Assembly: GCF_029167105.1 (NCBI RefSeq)
Contig: NZ_JARFML010000009.1
Coordinates: 62,001-126,000, forward strand
Source: Bradyrhizobium yuanmingense
GTDB lineage: Bacteria; Pseudomonadota; Alphaproteobacteria; Rhizobiales; Xanthobacteraceae
Length of the DNA: 64,000 bases
Direction of reading: 5' to 3'
Part shown: one piece after another, positions 44,326 to 53,435 of the stretch
Layout: each line of letters starts with the position of its first letter
Numbering within the stretch: the first letter of the stretch is position 1
Notes under the pieces: generated by a model
Told to the model about the DNA's origin: nothing
The model's input: only the letters and a program-made list of their open reading frames with translations
The model's database searches: none
Made by a program: the position numbers and the translations under genes

Positions 44326-45645
44326 GTGACAGCACCCTCGACCCACACGACCAAACCTGCAACGGGCATCGCCGCCCTTCTCAAGACCGCCGTCATCAAC
44401 GCCCTCATCGCGCTGGTGCTGTTCTCGCTGATGGTGGGCATCCGCACCGAGGCGGGCTCCGACGGCCAGCTCACCTACTGGACGCGATTCGGCGAGCTCG
44501 CCTCCCTCGTCGCCGCGGTGTTCGGCGGCTCGATCGTGATCGAGCTGCTCAGGCAATGGATCGGCCCGGCCGGCACCGAGCGGCTGGTGCCGCCAGCGTT
44601 GCAGAAGGGCGTGTCGCTAGTCGGCCGCTACCTTGCGCCCGCGCTGCTGATCTTCACGCTGCTGGTGCCCGTGATCTTCTATAACCAGCGCTACATCCTC
44701 GACCTCGCCATTCTCGTGCTCACCTATGTGATGCTGGGCTGGGGCCTCAACGTCGTGGTCGGGCTCGCCGGCCTGCTCGATCTCGGCTACGTCGCGTTCT
44801 ATGCCGTCGGCGCCTATTCCTACGCGCTGCTCGCCACCAATTTCGGCTGGTCGTTCTGGATCTGCCTGCCGCTCGCCGGCATCCTCGCCGCATTCTGGGG
44901 CGTGCTGCTCGGCTTTCCCGTACTGCGCCTGCGCGGCGACTACCTCGCCATCGTGACACTCGCCTTCGGCGAGATCATCCGCCTCGTCCTGATCAACTGG
45001 CAGGATCTGACCGGCGGACCGAACGGCGTATCCGGTATTCCGCGTCCCACCCTGTTCGGCATTCCGCTCGACAGGAGCGACGATGGGCTGGCCGCCAAGC
45101 TCGGCATCGAGTACTCGGCGACCCACCGTATCGTCTTCCTGTTCTATCTGATCCTGGCGCTGGCGCTGCTCACCAATTGGGCGACGATCCGCCTGCGCAG
45201 GCTGCCGATCGGGCGCGCCTGGGAAGCCTTGCGCGAGGACGAGGTCGCCTGCCGCGCGCTCGGCATCAACACCACGACGACCAAGCTCACGGCATTTGCG
45301 ACCGGCGCCATGTTCGGCGGCTTCGCCGGTGCGTTCTTCGCCACCCGGCAGGGCTTCATCAGCCCGGAATCCTTCACCTTCCAGGAATCGGCGCTGGTGC
45401 TCGCCATCGTCGTGCTCGGCGGTATGGGCTCGCAGCTGGGCGTCGCGCTTGCCGCGCTGGCGATGATCGGCGGGTTCGAGCTGTTTCGCGGCCTCGAGAC
45501 CTATCGTATGCTGGTGTTCGGCTGGGCCATGGTGCTGATCATGATCTGGCGGCCACGCGGCCTGGTCGGCCATCGCGCGCCGACCGTTTATCTGAAGAAG
45601 GCGCAGGCCATCTCCTCCGACCTCGTCAAGGAAGGACACGGATGA
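44326..45645 (+). CDS. livM: Branched-chain amino acid ABC permease LivM
   Basis: A 439-residue permease with an N-terminal extension of about 110 residues that contains two extra membrane helices before the LivM core begins at ILDLAILVLTYVMLGWGLNV. GLLDLGYVAFYAVGAYSYAL, FPVLRLRGDYLAIVTLAFGE, and IVVLGGMGSQLGVALAA mark the core. A GTG is used as start, 12 bp after livH. The stop overlaps the livG start (ATGA). Such long LivM proteins are usual in bradyrhizobia. Confidence 0.93.
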   Translation: MTAPSTHTTKPATGIAALLKTAVINALIALVLFSLMVGIRTEAGSDGQLTYWTRFGELASLVAAVFGGSIVIELLRQWIGPAGTERLVPPALQKGVSLVGRYLAPALLIFTLLVPVIFYNQRYILDLAILVLTYVMLGWGLNVVVGLAGLLDLGYVAFYAVGAYSYALLATNFGWSFWICLPLAGILAAFWGVLLGFPVLRLRGDYLAIVTLAFGEIIRLVLINWQDLTGGPNGVSGIPRPTLFGIPLDRSDDGLAAKLGIEYSATHRIVFLFYLILALALLTNWATIRLRRLPIGRAWEALREDEVACRALGINTTTTKLTAFATGAMFGGFAGAFFATRQGFISPESFTFQESALVLAIVVLGGMGSQLGVALAALAMIGGFELFRGLETYRMLVFGWAMVLIMIWRPRGLVGHRAPTVYLKKAQAISSDLVKEGHG

Positions 45646-46475
45646 GCGGCGACAAGATCCTCAGCGTCGACCGGCTGACCATGCGCTTCGGCGGCATCGT
45701 CGCCGTGCAAGATCTCTCGTTCGCCGCCGAGCGGAAGAAGATCACCGCGCTGATCGGGCCGAACGGCGCCGGCAAGACCACGGTGTTCAACTGCATCACC
45801 GGCTTCTACAAGCCGACCGGCGGCGCCATCCGCCTCACCCACGATGACGGCAAGGAAATCGCGCTCCAGCGGCTCAACGACTTCCGTATCGCCAAGCAGG
45901 CCAAGGTCGCGCGCACGTTCCAGAATATCCGCCTGTTCCCCGGGATGACCGTGCTCGAAAACCTGATGGTGGCGCAGCACAACATGCTGATGCGCGCCTC
46001 GGGCTTCACCTTGCTCGGCCTCGTCGGCGCGCCCGCCTATCGCGACGCAGAAAAGCGCGCGATTGATCTCGCCTCCGACTGGCTGAAGCGGGTCAACCTG
46101 CTGGACCGCGCCGACGACGCGGCCGGCAATCTCGCCTATGGCGATCAGCGCCGCCTCGAGATCGCGCGCGCGATGTGCACCGTCCCCGCACTGCTGTGCC
46201 TCGACGAGCCAGCTGCCGGACTCAACGCGCGAGAGAGCGCCGCGTTGAACGAGCTCCTGCTTTCGATCCGCAACGACCTGGGAACGTCGATCCTCCTGAT
46301 CGAGCATGACATGTCGGTGGTGATGGAGATCTCCGACCACATCGTGGTGATGGATCACGGCGTGAAGATCGCACAAGGCACGCCGCGCGAGGTGCGCGAC
46401 GATCCCAAGGTGATCGCCGCCTATCTCGGCACCGACGAGGAAGAGGCCGTGGCCGTCATGGAGAGCGGATCGTGA
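45642..46475 (+). CDS. livG: Branched-chain amino acid ABC ATPase LivG
   Basis: A 277-residue ATPase. Walker A is GPNGAGKTT, the signature region is NLAYGDQRRLEIARAM (the degenerate LAYGDQR version typical of LivG), Walker B is LLCLDEPAAGL, and the switch is IEHDMSVVMEISDHIVVMDH. The start overlaps the livM stop by ATGA and the stop overlaps the livF start by GTGA. Confidence 0.95.
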   Translation: MSGDKILSVDRLTMRFGGIVAVQDLSFAAERKKITALIGPNGAGKTTVFNCITGFYKPTGGAIRLTHDDGKEIALQRLNDFRIAKQAKVARTFQNIRLFPGMTVLENLMVAQHNMLMRASGFTLLGLVGAPAYRDAEKRAIDLASDWLKRVNLLDRADDAAGNLAYGDQRRLEIARAMCTVPALLCLDEPAAGLNARESAALNELLLSIRNDLGTSILLIEHDMSVVMEISDHIVVMDHGVKIAQGTPREVRDDPKVIAAYLGTDEEEAVAVMESGS

Positions 46476-47209
46476 CGGCAGCGTCCCCCCTGCTCGCGAT
46501 CCGGGGCCTGCGCGCGGCCTACGGCAAGATCGAGGCCTTGAAGGGCGTCGACGTCGACATCAATTCCGGCGAGATCGTGGCGCTGATCGGCGCCAACGGC
46601 GCCGGCAAGTCGACGCTGATGATGACCATCTTCGGCAAGCCGCGCGCCCGCGCCGGGCAGATCCTGTACGAGGGCAAGGACATCACGGCCGTCCCGACCC
46701 ACGAGATCGCGCATTTGCGCATCGCGCAGTCGCCCGAAGGCCGCCGCATCTTCCCGCGCATGAGCGTCGCCGAGAACCTCCAGATGGGGGCCGACGTCAC
46801 CGAGAGCACGCCGGCGGAACGGGAGAGCACTCTCGAGCGCGTGTTCGCCCTGTTTCCCCGCCTGAAGGAACGTTTCGCCCAGCGCGGCGGAACCCTGTCC
46901 GGCGGCGAGCAGCAGATGCTGGCAATCGGCCGCGCCTTGATGAGCCGCCCTCGCCTGCTCCTGCTCGATGAACCCTCGCTGGGGCTCGCCCCGCTCATCG
47001 CGCGGCAGATTTTCGACGCCATCCGCACACTGAACCGGCAGGACGGCCTGACCGTGCTGATCGTCGAGCAGAACGCCAACCATGCCCTCAAGCTCGCCCA
47101 TCGCGGCTATGTCATGGTCAACGGCCTGATCACACTGGCCGGCAGCGGCGCCGAATTGCTGCAGCGCCCCGAAATCCGCGCCGCTTATCTGGAAGGCGGC
47201 CGGCACTGA
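46472..47209 (+). CDS. livF: Branched-chain amino acid ABC ATPase LivF
   Basis: A 245-residue ATPase that forms a heterodimer with LivG. Walker A is GANGAGKSTL, the LivF-specific AQSPEGRRIFPRMSVAENLQ is present, the signature is LSGGEQQMLAIGRALM and Walker B is LLLLDEPSLGLAP. It uses a GTG start overlapping the livG stop. The binding-protein gene follows after 151 bp. Confidence 0.95.
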   Translation: MTAASPLLAIRGLRAAYGKIEALKGVDVDINSGEIVALIGANGAGKSTLMMTIFGKPRARAGQILYEGKDITAVPTHEIAHLRIAQSPEGRRIFPRMSVAENLQMGADVTESTPAERESTLERVFALFPRLKERFAQRGGTLSGGEQQMLAIGRALMSRPRLLLLDEPSLGLAPLIARQIFDAIRTLNRQDGLTVLIVEQNANHALKLAHRGYVMVNGLITLAGSGAELLQRPEIRAAYLEGGRH

Positions 47210-47360
47210 CCGGCCCCGCCCTGCGCGAGAATGCGGCTAGATATCTTGGCGTATGCCCGTATTTTGCCGGTGACTTCTCCTCGAATTCATTCAAGAATGG
47301 CGCCGGTTTGAACCGGGCATGCCCGGCAACTTCCACAGGCGACCACCCGCGAGGTATCTC

Positions 47361-48479
47361 ATGAAATCACTGAAGCTCATCGGTCTGGCATTCGGCGCAT
47401 CGCTCGCGCTATCGAGCGCGGCATTCGCGCAGGATGTCACCGTCGCAGTCGCAGGCCCGATGACCGGCGGCGAGTCCGCCTTCGGCCGCCAAATGAAGAA
47501 CGGCGCCGAGATGGCCGTCGCCGACATCAACGCCGCCGGTGGCGTCAACGGCAAGAAGCTCGCGCTCAACGCCGAGGACGACGCCTGCGATCCGAAACAA
47601 GCCCGCTCGATCGCGGAAAAGATCGCCGGCGCCAAGATCCCGTTCGTCGCCGGCCATTTCTGCTCGTCGTCTTCGATCCCGGCCTCTGAAGCCTATGCGG
47701 ACGGCAACGTCCTGCAAATCACCCCGGCTTCGACCAACCCGCTCTTCACCGAGCGCAAGCTGTGGAACGTGGCGCGAGTCTGCGGCCGCGACGACCAGCA
47801 GGGCCTGATCGCCGCGCAGTACATCGCCAAGAACTACAAGGGCAAGAACATCGCGATCCTCAACGACAAGACGACTTACGGCAAGGGTCTTGCCGACGAG
47901 ACCAAGAAGGCGCTCAACAAGGCCGGCATCACCGAGAAGATGTACGAGTCCTACAACAAGGGCGACAAGGACTTCAACGCGATCGTCTCGCGCCTGAAGA
48001 AGGACAATGTCGAGCTCGTCTATGTCGGCGGTTACCATCAGGAAGCCGGCCTCATCCTCCGCCAGATGCGCGATCAGGGCATGAAGACGGTGCTGATGTC
48101 GGGCGACGCGCTCGCGGACAAGGAGTACGCCTCCATCACCGGTCCCGCCGGCGAAGGCACGCTGTTCACCTTCGGTCCCGACCCGCGCAACAAGCCGACC
48201 GCGAAGAAGATCGTCGAGGCGTTCAAGGCCAAGGGCATCGATCCGGAAGGCTACACGCTCTATACCTACGCTGCGCTGCAGGTCTGGACGCAGGCGGTCA
48301 AGAAGGCCGGCACCACCGACGCCAAGAAGGTCATGGAGACCATCAAGGCCGGCAAGTGGGACACGGTGCTCGGCCCGATCGAAATTGACGCCAAGGGCGA
48401 CCTCAAGCAGATCGACTATGTCGTCTACAAGTGGGACGCCAAGGGCAATTACGCCGAGCTCGGCGCCAAGGGCTCTTGA
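47361..48479 (+). CDS. Branched-chain amino acid ABC substrate-binding protein
   Basis: A 372-residue periplasmic binding protein of the LivJ/LivK (type I) fold. The signal peptide (KLIGLAFGASLALSSAAFAQ) ends at AFA-Q. The mature protein begins DVTVAVAGPMTGGESAFGRQ, then GVNGKKLALNAEDDACDPKQ and GHFCSSSSIPASEAYADGNV, the ligand-binding serines. It ends in a LivK-like VVYKWDAKGNYAELG. The ATG at 47361 follows GAGGTATCTC. It is the last gene of the livHMGF operon and supplies specificity; the exact ligand is not determinable by eye. Confidence 0.95.
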   Translation: MKSLKLIGLAFGASLALSSAAFAQDVTVAVAGPMTGGESAFGRQMKNGAEMAVADINAAGGVNGKKLALNAEDDACDPKQARSIAEKIAGAKIPFVAGHFCSSSSIPASEAYADGNVLQITPASTNPLFTERKLWNVARVCGRDDQQGLIAAQYIAKNYKGKNIAILNDKTTYGKGLADETKKALNKAGITEKMYESYNKGDKDFNAIVSRLKKDNVELVYVGGYHQEAGLILRQMRDQGMKTVLMSGDALADKEYASITGPAGEGTLFTFGPDPRNKPTAKKIVEAFKAKGIDPEGYTLYTYAALQVWTQAVKKAGTTDAKKVMETIKAGKWDTVLGPIEIDAKGDLKQIDYVVYKWDAKGNYAELGAKGS

Positions 48480-48540
48480 TCCAGAATGCTCTTCGGGGAT
48501 CCCGATCAGCGATCCCCCGAAGTCTCTCGCCATCGCCACC

Positions 48541-48568
48541 ACGCCCCGGCTTGCCGGGGCGTTCTTTT
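48541..48568 (+). terminator. Terminator after the binding-protein gene
   Basis: ACGCCCCGGC and GCCGGGGCGT form a ten-base stem with a minimal loop, followed by TCTTTT. It lies 62 bp past the stop and five bases before the end of a convergent response-regulator gene, and probably serves both. Confidence 0.8.
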
Positions 48569-48573
48569 GCCGG

Positions 48574-48960
48574 TCAGACCGCGGCCGAAATCTCGCCGCC
48601 GGCCGCGGCCTGGGCCCTCCGCAGGGCCTGCAGCAGATCGTTCGGCCGAAACGGCTTTTGCAGGCCGACCACGTTGGCGAGGTGGGGCGATTGGTCCATG
48701 AAATCGAGTGCCGTCATCCCCGATACCGCAATCACCGGCAGCGCCGGCGCGCGTTCGCGCAAGGCGGTGATGACGTCGACGCCGCTGGTATCACCGAGGA
48801 AGATGTCCACAATCGCCGCGTCAAAGCGGCTTTCCGTAAAGGCCTTCAGCCCCGCCGCGCCGGTTTCGGCCTCCACGACCTCGAAATGGTTGACCCGAAG
48901 CACGATCGCCACCATCGCACGGACGTCCTTCTGGTCGTCGATAATGAGAACGCGGGGCAT
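48574..48960 (-). CDS. Single-domain response regulator (CheY-like)
   Basis: A 128-residue receiver domain without output domain. The acidic pair is D8-D9, the phospho-acceptor D52 in AAIVDIFLGDTSG, the Ser/Thr switch in VIAVSGMT, and the conserved lysine in LQKPFRPND. Such stand-alone receivers pass a phosphoryl group or bind a partner protein. The MASE4 hybrid kinase gene begins 213 bp away in the opposite direction and is a plausible partner, but it carries its own receiver. Confidence 0.88.
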   Translation of the reverse strand: MPRVLIIDDQKDVRAMVAIVLRVNHFEVVEAETGAAGLKAFTESRFDAAIVDIFLGDTSGVDVITALRERAPALPVIAVSGMTALDFMDQSPHLANVVGLQKPFRPNDLLQALRRAQAAAGGEISAAV

Positions 48961-49173
48961 GCTCCCGACCTCGAAATCAAAATCGCCTGTTTCAAGCCTG
49001 GAACCGGCCGCAGCGGCAGGGCATTATGACACCGTCCAGTAAAGCGCCCCTTACCAATCCCTGTTCCGTGCTCTCACCGAAATTAGGTAAGCTGTAACCC
49101 TCGGTTGAGTCGTAAACCGGTTCCGTTGACCACCTGCGCCCAGAACCCGCTACGATGAACGGACTGCCGGCGA

Positions 49174-52002
49174 ATGAGACTAGCGGAGATGCTCAAGCCC
49201 ACCGACTCGCGCGAAATGGACGTGCCTGCGCCGATCGACCGAAGCACATTTCTGTCGACCCTGCCGGCCACCTCGACCGACCGCACTGCAGCATTGACGA
49301 TTGTCGGTGTGTCCTCGCTCCTGTTCGCCGCAGCCGTGCCCTTCGCCGGTATCCCGCTGCTGCCGGTGCCAGCCTTCGTCGCCAGCTATCAATCCGCGCT
49401 GGCCGTGAGCGACATCGTCACGGCGGTGCTGTTGCTGTCGCAATTTGCGATCCTGCGCACCCGCGCGCTGCTGTGGCTCGCGGGCGGCTATCTCTTCACT
49501 GCCGCGGCGGCGCTGGTTCATGCCCTCACCTTCCCAGGGCTGTTCACCCCGACCGGCCTCCTGGGCGCGGGCCGGCAGACCACGGTGTGGCTCTACATGA
49601 TCTGGCACGCCGGCTTTCCGCTCTGCGTGATGGCATATGCCTGGCTGAAGGAAAAGGACGGTGGGCCCCGGATCCGCGGCGCGGCAAGCAACGCGATTTA
49701 TGCCTGCGGGCTCGGCGTCGTCGCCGCGATGGCGGTCTTCGCCTGGATCGTCACCGCGCAGCACGATCTGTTGCCGGTCCTGTTGAGCGAGGGCCGGTAC
49801 ACGGCGACCATGATCGGCGTCGTGTCCTTCGTGTGGTCGCTGAGCTTTGCCGCACTGGTCTCGCTCTGGTTCCGCAGGCCGCATACGGTGATCGACATCT
49901 GGCTCATGGTGGTCATGTGCGCCTGGCTGTTCGACATCGCGCTGTCGGCGATCGTCAACGTCGCGCGCTTCGATCTCGGATTCTATGCCGGCCGGCTCTA
50001 CGGCCTCGCCGCGGCGACCTTCGTGCTCGCGGTGCTTCTGATCGAGAATGTCCGCCTCCAGGTGCATACAGCGGGCCTCGTCGGAAGGCTGCGGCAGCAA
50101 TCGGCCTCGGAACGCGACTATTTCGGCAAGCGCCTCGCGCTGTACGGCGCCGTGGTCGAATCCTCCAATGACGCGATCATCACCAAGTCGCTCGACGGCA
50201 TCATCACCGGCTGGAACAAGGCCGCCGAAAATCTGTTCGGCTACTCCGCCGCCGAGGCCGTCGGCAAGCCCATCGACATCATCGTGCCGCCGGATCGCAA
50301 GGGCGAGATCAGAAGCACCCTCAACCAGATCGCCAGCAACGAGTCGATCGCCCAGCACGAGACGGTCCGCATCCGCAAAGACGGCCGCCCGCTCGACGTC
50401 GTCCTGAACATCTCACCGCTGCGGACCGACGATGGAGAGATCATCGGCGCTTCCAAGATCGCCCACGACATCACCGAAGAAAAGCAGGCCAGAGAGAAGC
50501 TGCGCCGCGAGACCGAGGAACGCCAGCGCATCTTCGAGACATCGCAGGACCTGATCCTAGTCACCGACGGCTATGGCAATTTCATCCAGGTCAGCCCGAG
50601 CGTGCGGAACATTCTCGGCTACGGCCCCGAGGACATGGTCGGGCACAGCGCGATCGAGTTCATCCATCCGGACGATCTCGAGAAGACGCGGAGCGAGATG
50701 CGCGCGGCCCGTCGCGGCGCGGTCAAGCGCAGCTTCGAGGCGCGCTACTACCATTACGACGGTCACGAGGTCACGCTGAACTGGATGGGCACGTGGTCGG
50801 AGCCGGTGAAACGCCACTTCTTCATCGGCCGCGACCTCACCGACAAGCAGGCGGCCGAAGCCCAGCTCAGGCAGGTCCAGAAAATGGACTCGATCGGCCA
50901 ATTGACCGGCGGCGTCGCCCACGACTTCAACAACGTGCTGACCGTGATCACGGGCACGATCGGCATTCTGAGCGATGCGGTCGCCGACCGGCCCGAGCTT
51001 GCCGCGATCACCAAGCTGATCGACGACGCCGCCGAGCGCGGCGCGCAGCTGACCAAGCACCTGCTGGCCTTCGCCCGCAAGCAACCGCTGCAGCCGCGCG
51101 AGATCGACGTCAACGCACTGGCGCTCGAAGCCGCCAAGCTCTTGCATCCGACGCTCGGCGAGCAGATCACCATCATGCCGCAGCTCACCGAGGATGCCTG
51201 GCCGACGCTGGTCGACCCGGGCCAGCTCTCCACCGCGATCCTCAATCTCGCGCTGAACGCGCGCGACGCCATGCCCGAGGGCGGCACCCTGGTGCTGGAG
51301 ACCCGCAACATCTTCCTCGACGACGGCTATGCCAGCATGAACCCCGACGTCGTCGCCGGCAATTACGTGATGATCGCGGTCAGCGACACCGGCACCGGAA
51401 TTCCTGCCGAGCTGATCGACCGGGTGTTCGATCCCTTCTTCACGACCAAGGAGGTCGGCAAGGGCACTGGCCTCGGCCTCAGCATGGTGTTCGGCTTCGT
51501 CAAGCAGTCGGGCGGGCACATCAAGATCTACAGCGAGGAAGGCCACGGCACGAGCGTGAAGATCTATCTGCCGCGCTCGACCGGGGTGCAGGAGACCGAG
51601 TTCGAATCGCTCCAGAATGCGCCAATCACCGGCGGTAGCGAGAAGATCCTGATCGTCGAGGACGATGCCTTGGTGCGGCAGTATGTCGTGACGCAGGTCA
51701 AGAGCCTCGGCTATACCGCGCTCGAGGCCGCCAACGGCGCCGAAGCGCTCAATATCATCGACAGCGACGAGACCATCGACCTGCTATTCACCGACATCAT
51801 CATGCCCGGCAACATGAACGGCCGCCAGCTGGCGGACGAAGCGCACAAGCGCCGCCCCGACCTGAAGACGCTGTTCACCTCGGGCTACACCGAGAACGCC
51901 ATCGTCCATCACGGCCGGCTCGATTCCGGCGTGCTGCTGCTGGCCAAGCCCTACCGCAAGTCCGAGCTCGCCAAGATGCTGAGGACCGCGCTCGCCGGTT
52001 GA
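49174..52002 (+). CDS. MASE4 hybrid sensor histidine kinase
   Basis: A 942-residue membrane-bound kinase. An N-terminal MASE4-type sensor with about seven membrane helices (residues 35-295) is followed by PAS 1 (VVESSNDAIITKSLDGIITG), PAS 2 (FETSQDLILVTDGYGNFIQV), a HisKA domain with the phospho-acceptor H583 in GGVAHDFNNVLTVI, an HATPase domain (LNLALNARDAMPEGG; GTGLGLSMVFGFVKQSGGHI) and a C-terminal receiver with D874 in LLFTDIIMPGN. All catalytic boxes look intact. The HDFNNVL motif is typical of rhizobial hybrid kinases. The signal is unknown. It stands alone but lies divergent from a single-domain response regulator. Confidence 0.9.
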   Translation: MRLAEMLKPTDSREMDVPAPIDRSTFLSTLPATSTDRTAALTIVGVSSLLFAAAVPFAGIPLLPVPAFVASYQSALAVSDIVTAVLLLSQFAILRTRALLWLAGGYLFTAAAALVHALTFPGLFTPTGLLGAGRQTTVWLYMIWHAGFPLCVMAYAWLKEKDGGPRIRGAASNAIYACGLGVVAAMAVFAWIVTAQHDLLPVLLSEGRYTATMIGVVSFVWSLSFAALVSLWFRRPHTVIDIWLMVVMCAWLFDIALSAIVNVARFDLGFYAGRLYGLAAATFVLAVLLIENVRLQVHTAGLVGRLRQQSASERDYFGKRLALYGAVVESSNDAIITKSLDGIITGWNKAAENLFGYSAAEAVGKPIDIIVPPDRKGEIRSTLNQIASNESIAQHETVRIRKDGRPLDVVLNISPLRTDDGEIIGASKIAHDITEEKQAREKLRRETEERQRIFETSQDLILVTDGYGNFIQVSPSVRNILGYGPEDMVGHSAIEFIHPDDLEKTRSEMRAARRGAVKRSFEARYYHYDGHEVTLNWMGTWSEPVKRHFFIGRDLTDKQAAEAQLRQVQKMDSIGQLTGGVAHDFNNVLTVITGTIGILSDAVADRPELAAITKLIDDAAERGAQLTKHLLAFARKQPLQPREIDVNALALEAAKLLHPTLGEQITIMPQLTEDAWPTLVDPGQLSTAILNLALNARDAMPEGGTLVLETRNIFLDDGYASMNPDVVAGNYVMIAVSDTGTGIPAELIDRVFDPFFTTKEVGKGTGLGLSMVFGFVKQSGGHIKIYSEEGHGTSVKIYLPRSTGVQETEFESLQNAPITGGSEKILIVEDDALVRQYVVTQVKSLGYTALEAANGAEALNIIDSDETIDLLFTDIIMPGNMNGRQLADEAHKRRPDLKTLFTSGYTENAIVHHGRLDSGVLLLAKPYRKSELAKMLRTALAG

Positions 52003-52032
52003 GCCTGCGGCATTGCTGCGCTATCGCAGATC

Positions 52033-53055
52033 GTGAATTCTCACCACGAGGCCGCCTTGAAGAATCTTCTCACCGATATCGCCGGCATCCGGGTCGGCCA
52101 CGCCGAAGATCCGAAAGTCGGTTCCGGCGCGACCGCGATCATCTTCGATTCTCCTGCGATCGCCGCGATCGACGTGCGCGGCGGCGGCCCCGGCACGCGC
52201 GAGGATGCCCTGCTCGATCTCGCCAACACGGTCGAGCGGGTCGACGCCATCGCGCTGTCGGGCGGCTCGGCCTTCGGCCTCGACACCGGCGGCGGCGTGC
52301 AGGCCTGGCTCGCCGAGCAGGGCCGCGGCCACCGGGTTCGCGAAGCGCTGATCCCGATCGTGCCGGGGGCGATCCTGTTCGACCTGCTCAATGGCGGCGA
52401 CAAGGCCTGGGGACGCTTCTCGCCCTATCGCGACCTCGGCTATGCCGCGGCGACCGTCGCCACCAACGCGGATTTCGCGCTTGGCAGCGCCGGCGCCGGC
52501 TTCGGCGCCACCACCGCGACGTTCAAGGGCGGGCTCGGCTCGGCATCGGCCGTGACGCCGAGCGGAATCAAGGTCGCGGCGATCGTCGCCGTCAACGCGG
52601 TGGGCAGCGTCACCGTCGGCAATGGTCCGTGGTTCTGGGCGGCGCCATTCGAGGTGGACGACGAATTCGGTGGACGCGGCCTGCCGGACAAGTTCACCGA
52701 GGACATGCTCCGCATGCGCATCAAGGGCGGTCCTGCCGCGAGCGCGCGCGAGAACACCACCATCGGCGCCGTCGTGACCAACGCGGTGCTGACCAAGCCC
52801 CAGGCCAAGCGGCTGGCGATGATCGCGCATACCGGCTTCGCCCGCGCGATCTATCCGGTGCACGCGCCGACCGACGGCGACGTGCTGTTCGCCGCCGCTA
52901 CGTGCGAAAAGCCGATCGAGCCGCTGGTTGGCCTCACCGAGCTCGGCACGATCGCCGCGAACGTGGTCGCCCGCGCGATCGCTCGCGGCGTCTACAGTGC
53001 GACGGCCTTGCCGTTTCCGGGCGCGCAGGCTGCCTGGATGGACCGGTTCGGCTAG
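52033..53055 (+). CDS. P1 family peptidase (DmpA-like aminopeptidase)
   Basis: A 340-residue N-terminal-nucleophile hydrolase of the DmpA/P1 family. It has LLTDIAGIRVGHAEDPKVGS, RGGGPGTREDALLDLANTV and ALSGGSAFGLDTGGGVQAWL, then ENTTIGAVVTNAVLTK. In family members the chain cleaves itself just before the nucleophile in such a segment, here most likely between N241 and T242, to give alpha and beta chains. Substrates of relatives are small peptides and amides, including beta-peptides. The start is GTG at 52033. It is separated by 30 bp from the kinase gene and ends at a repeat. Confidence 0.88.
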   Translation: MNSHHEAALKNLLTDIAGIRVGHAEDPKVGSGATAIIFDSPAIAAIDVRGGGPGTREDALLDLANTVERVDAIALSGGSAFGLDTGGGVQAWLAEQGRGHRVREALIPIVPGAILFDLLNGGDKAWGRFSPYRDLGYAAATVATNADFALGSAGAGFGATTATFKGGLGSASAVTPSGIKVAAIVAVNAVGSVTVGNGPWFWAAPFEVDDEFGGRGLPDKFTEDMLRMRIKGGPAASARENTTIGAVVTNAVLTKPQAKRLAMIAHTGFARAIYPVHAPTDGDVLFAAATCEKPIEPLVGLTELGTIAANVVARAIARGVYSATALPFPGAQAAWMDRFG

Positions 53056-53155
53056 AGCATGATCCGGAAAAGTGTGTAGCGGTTTTCCGAAAAGATCATG
53101 CTCAAACAATAACCTAAAACGCGATGATGATTCATCCTGATCGCATCGCGCTTTA
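53055..53155. repeat. Alphaproteobacterial intergenic repeat (GAGCATGATCCGGAAAA)
   Basis: GAGCATGATCCGGAAAA (53055-53071) pairs with TTTTCCGAAAAGATCATGCTC with one small bulge, around GTGTGTAGCGG. It is followed by GCGATGATGATTCATCCTGA and GCATCGCGCTTT, which also fold back. This two-hairpin repeat is common between genes of bradyrhizobia and relatives. Confidence 0.85.
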
Positions 53156-53209
53156 GACGAGAAACGAAACGGCTCCCAAAGCGTTACCCGGCGGACAAGG
53201 TGCGCGGCC

Positions 53210-53422
53210 ATGCCCTCTTCCGTGATCCGCTTCTTTCGCTATTCGCCAGAGAAACGCGAGCTGAAGGTGACGTTCGTCAGCGGGCGCCTCTATGTTTATG
53301 CGAATGTTCCGCCCGAGGTCGCTGCCGCGTTCGGGGATTCGCGCTCAAAGGGTACGTTCTTCAATCGCGAGATCCGCGACCGCTATGCCTGTCGTGACGT
53401 CACGCACGAACTTGCCGGGTAA
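53210..53422 (+). CDS. KTSC domain protein
   Basis: A 70-residue single-domain protein of the KTSC type, named after its C-terminal motif in the lysyl-tRNA synthetase-linked version. It shows VIRFFRYSPEKRELKVTFVS and GRLYVYANVPPEVAAAFGDS, ending with SKGTFFNREIRDRYACRDV. Function is unknown. It is preceded by a palindromic repeat and not linked to an obvious partner. Confidence 0.8.
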   Translation: MPSSVIRFFRYSPEKRELKVTFVSGRLYVYANVPPEVAAAFGDSRSKGTFFNREIRDRYACRDVTHELAG

Positions 53423-53435
53423 CTTCGGGATGCGC

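Noticed and set aside
49180..50358. 392-codon frame antisense to the MASE4 kinase
   Set aside because: Arg/Gly/His-rich composition typical of a shadow, fully contained in an excellent gene.
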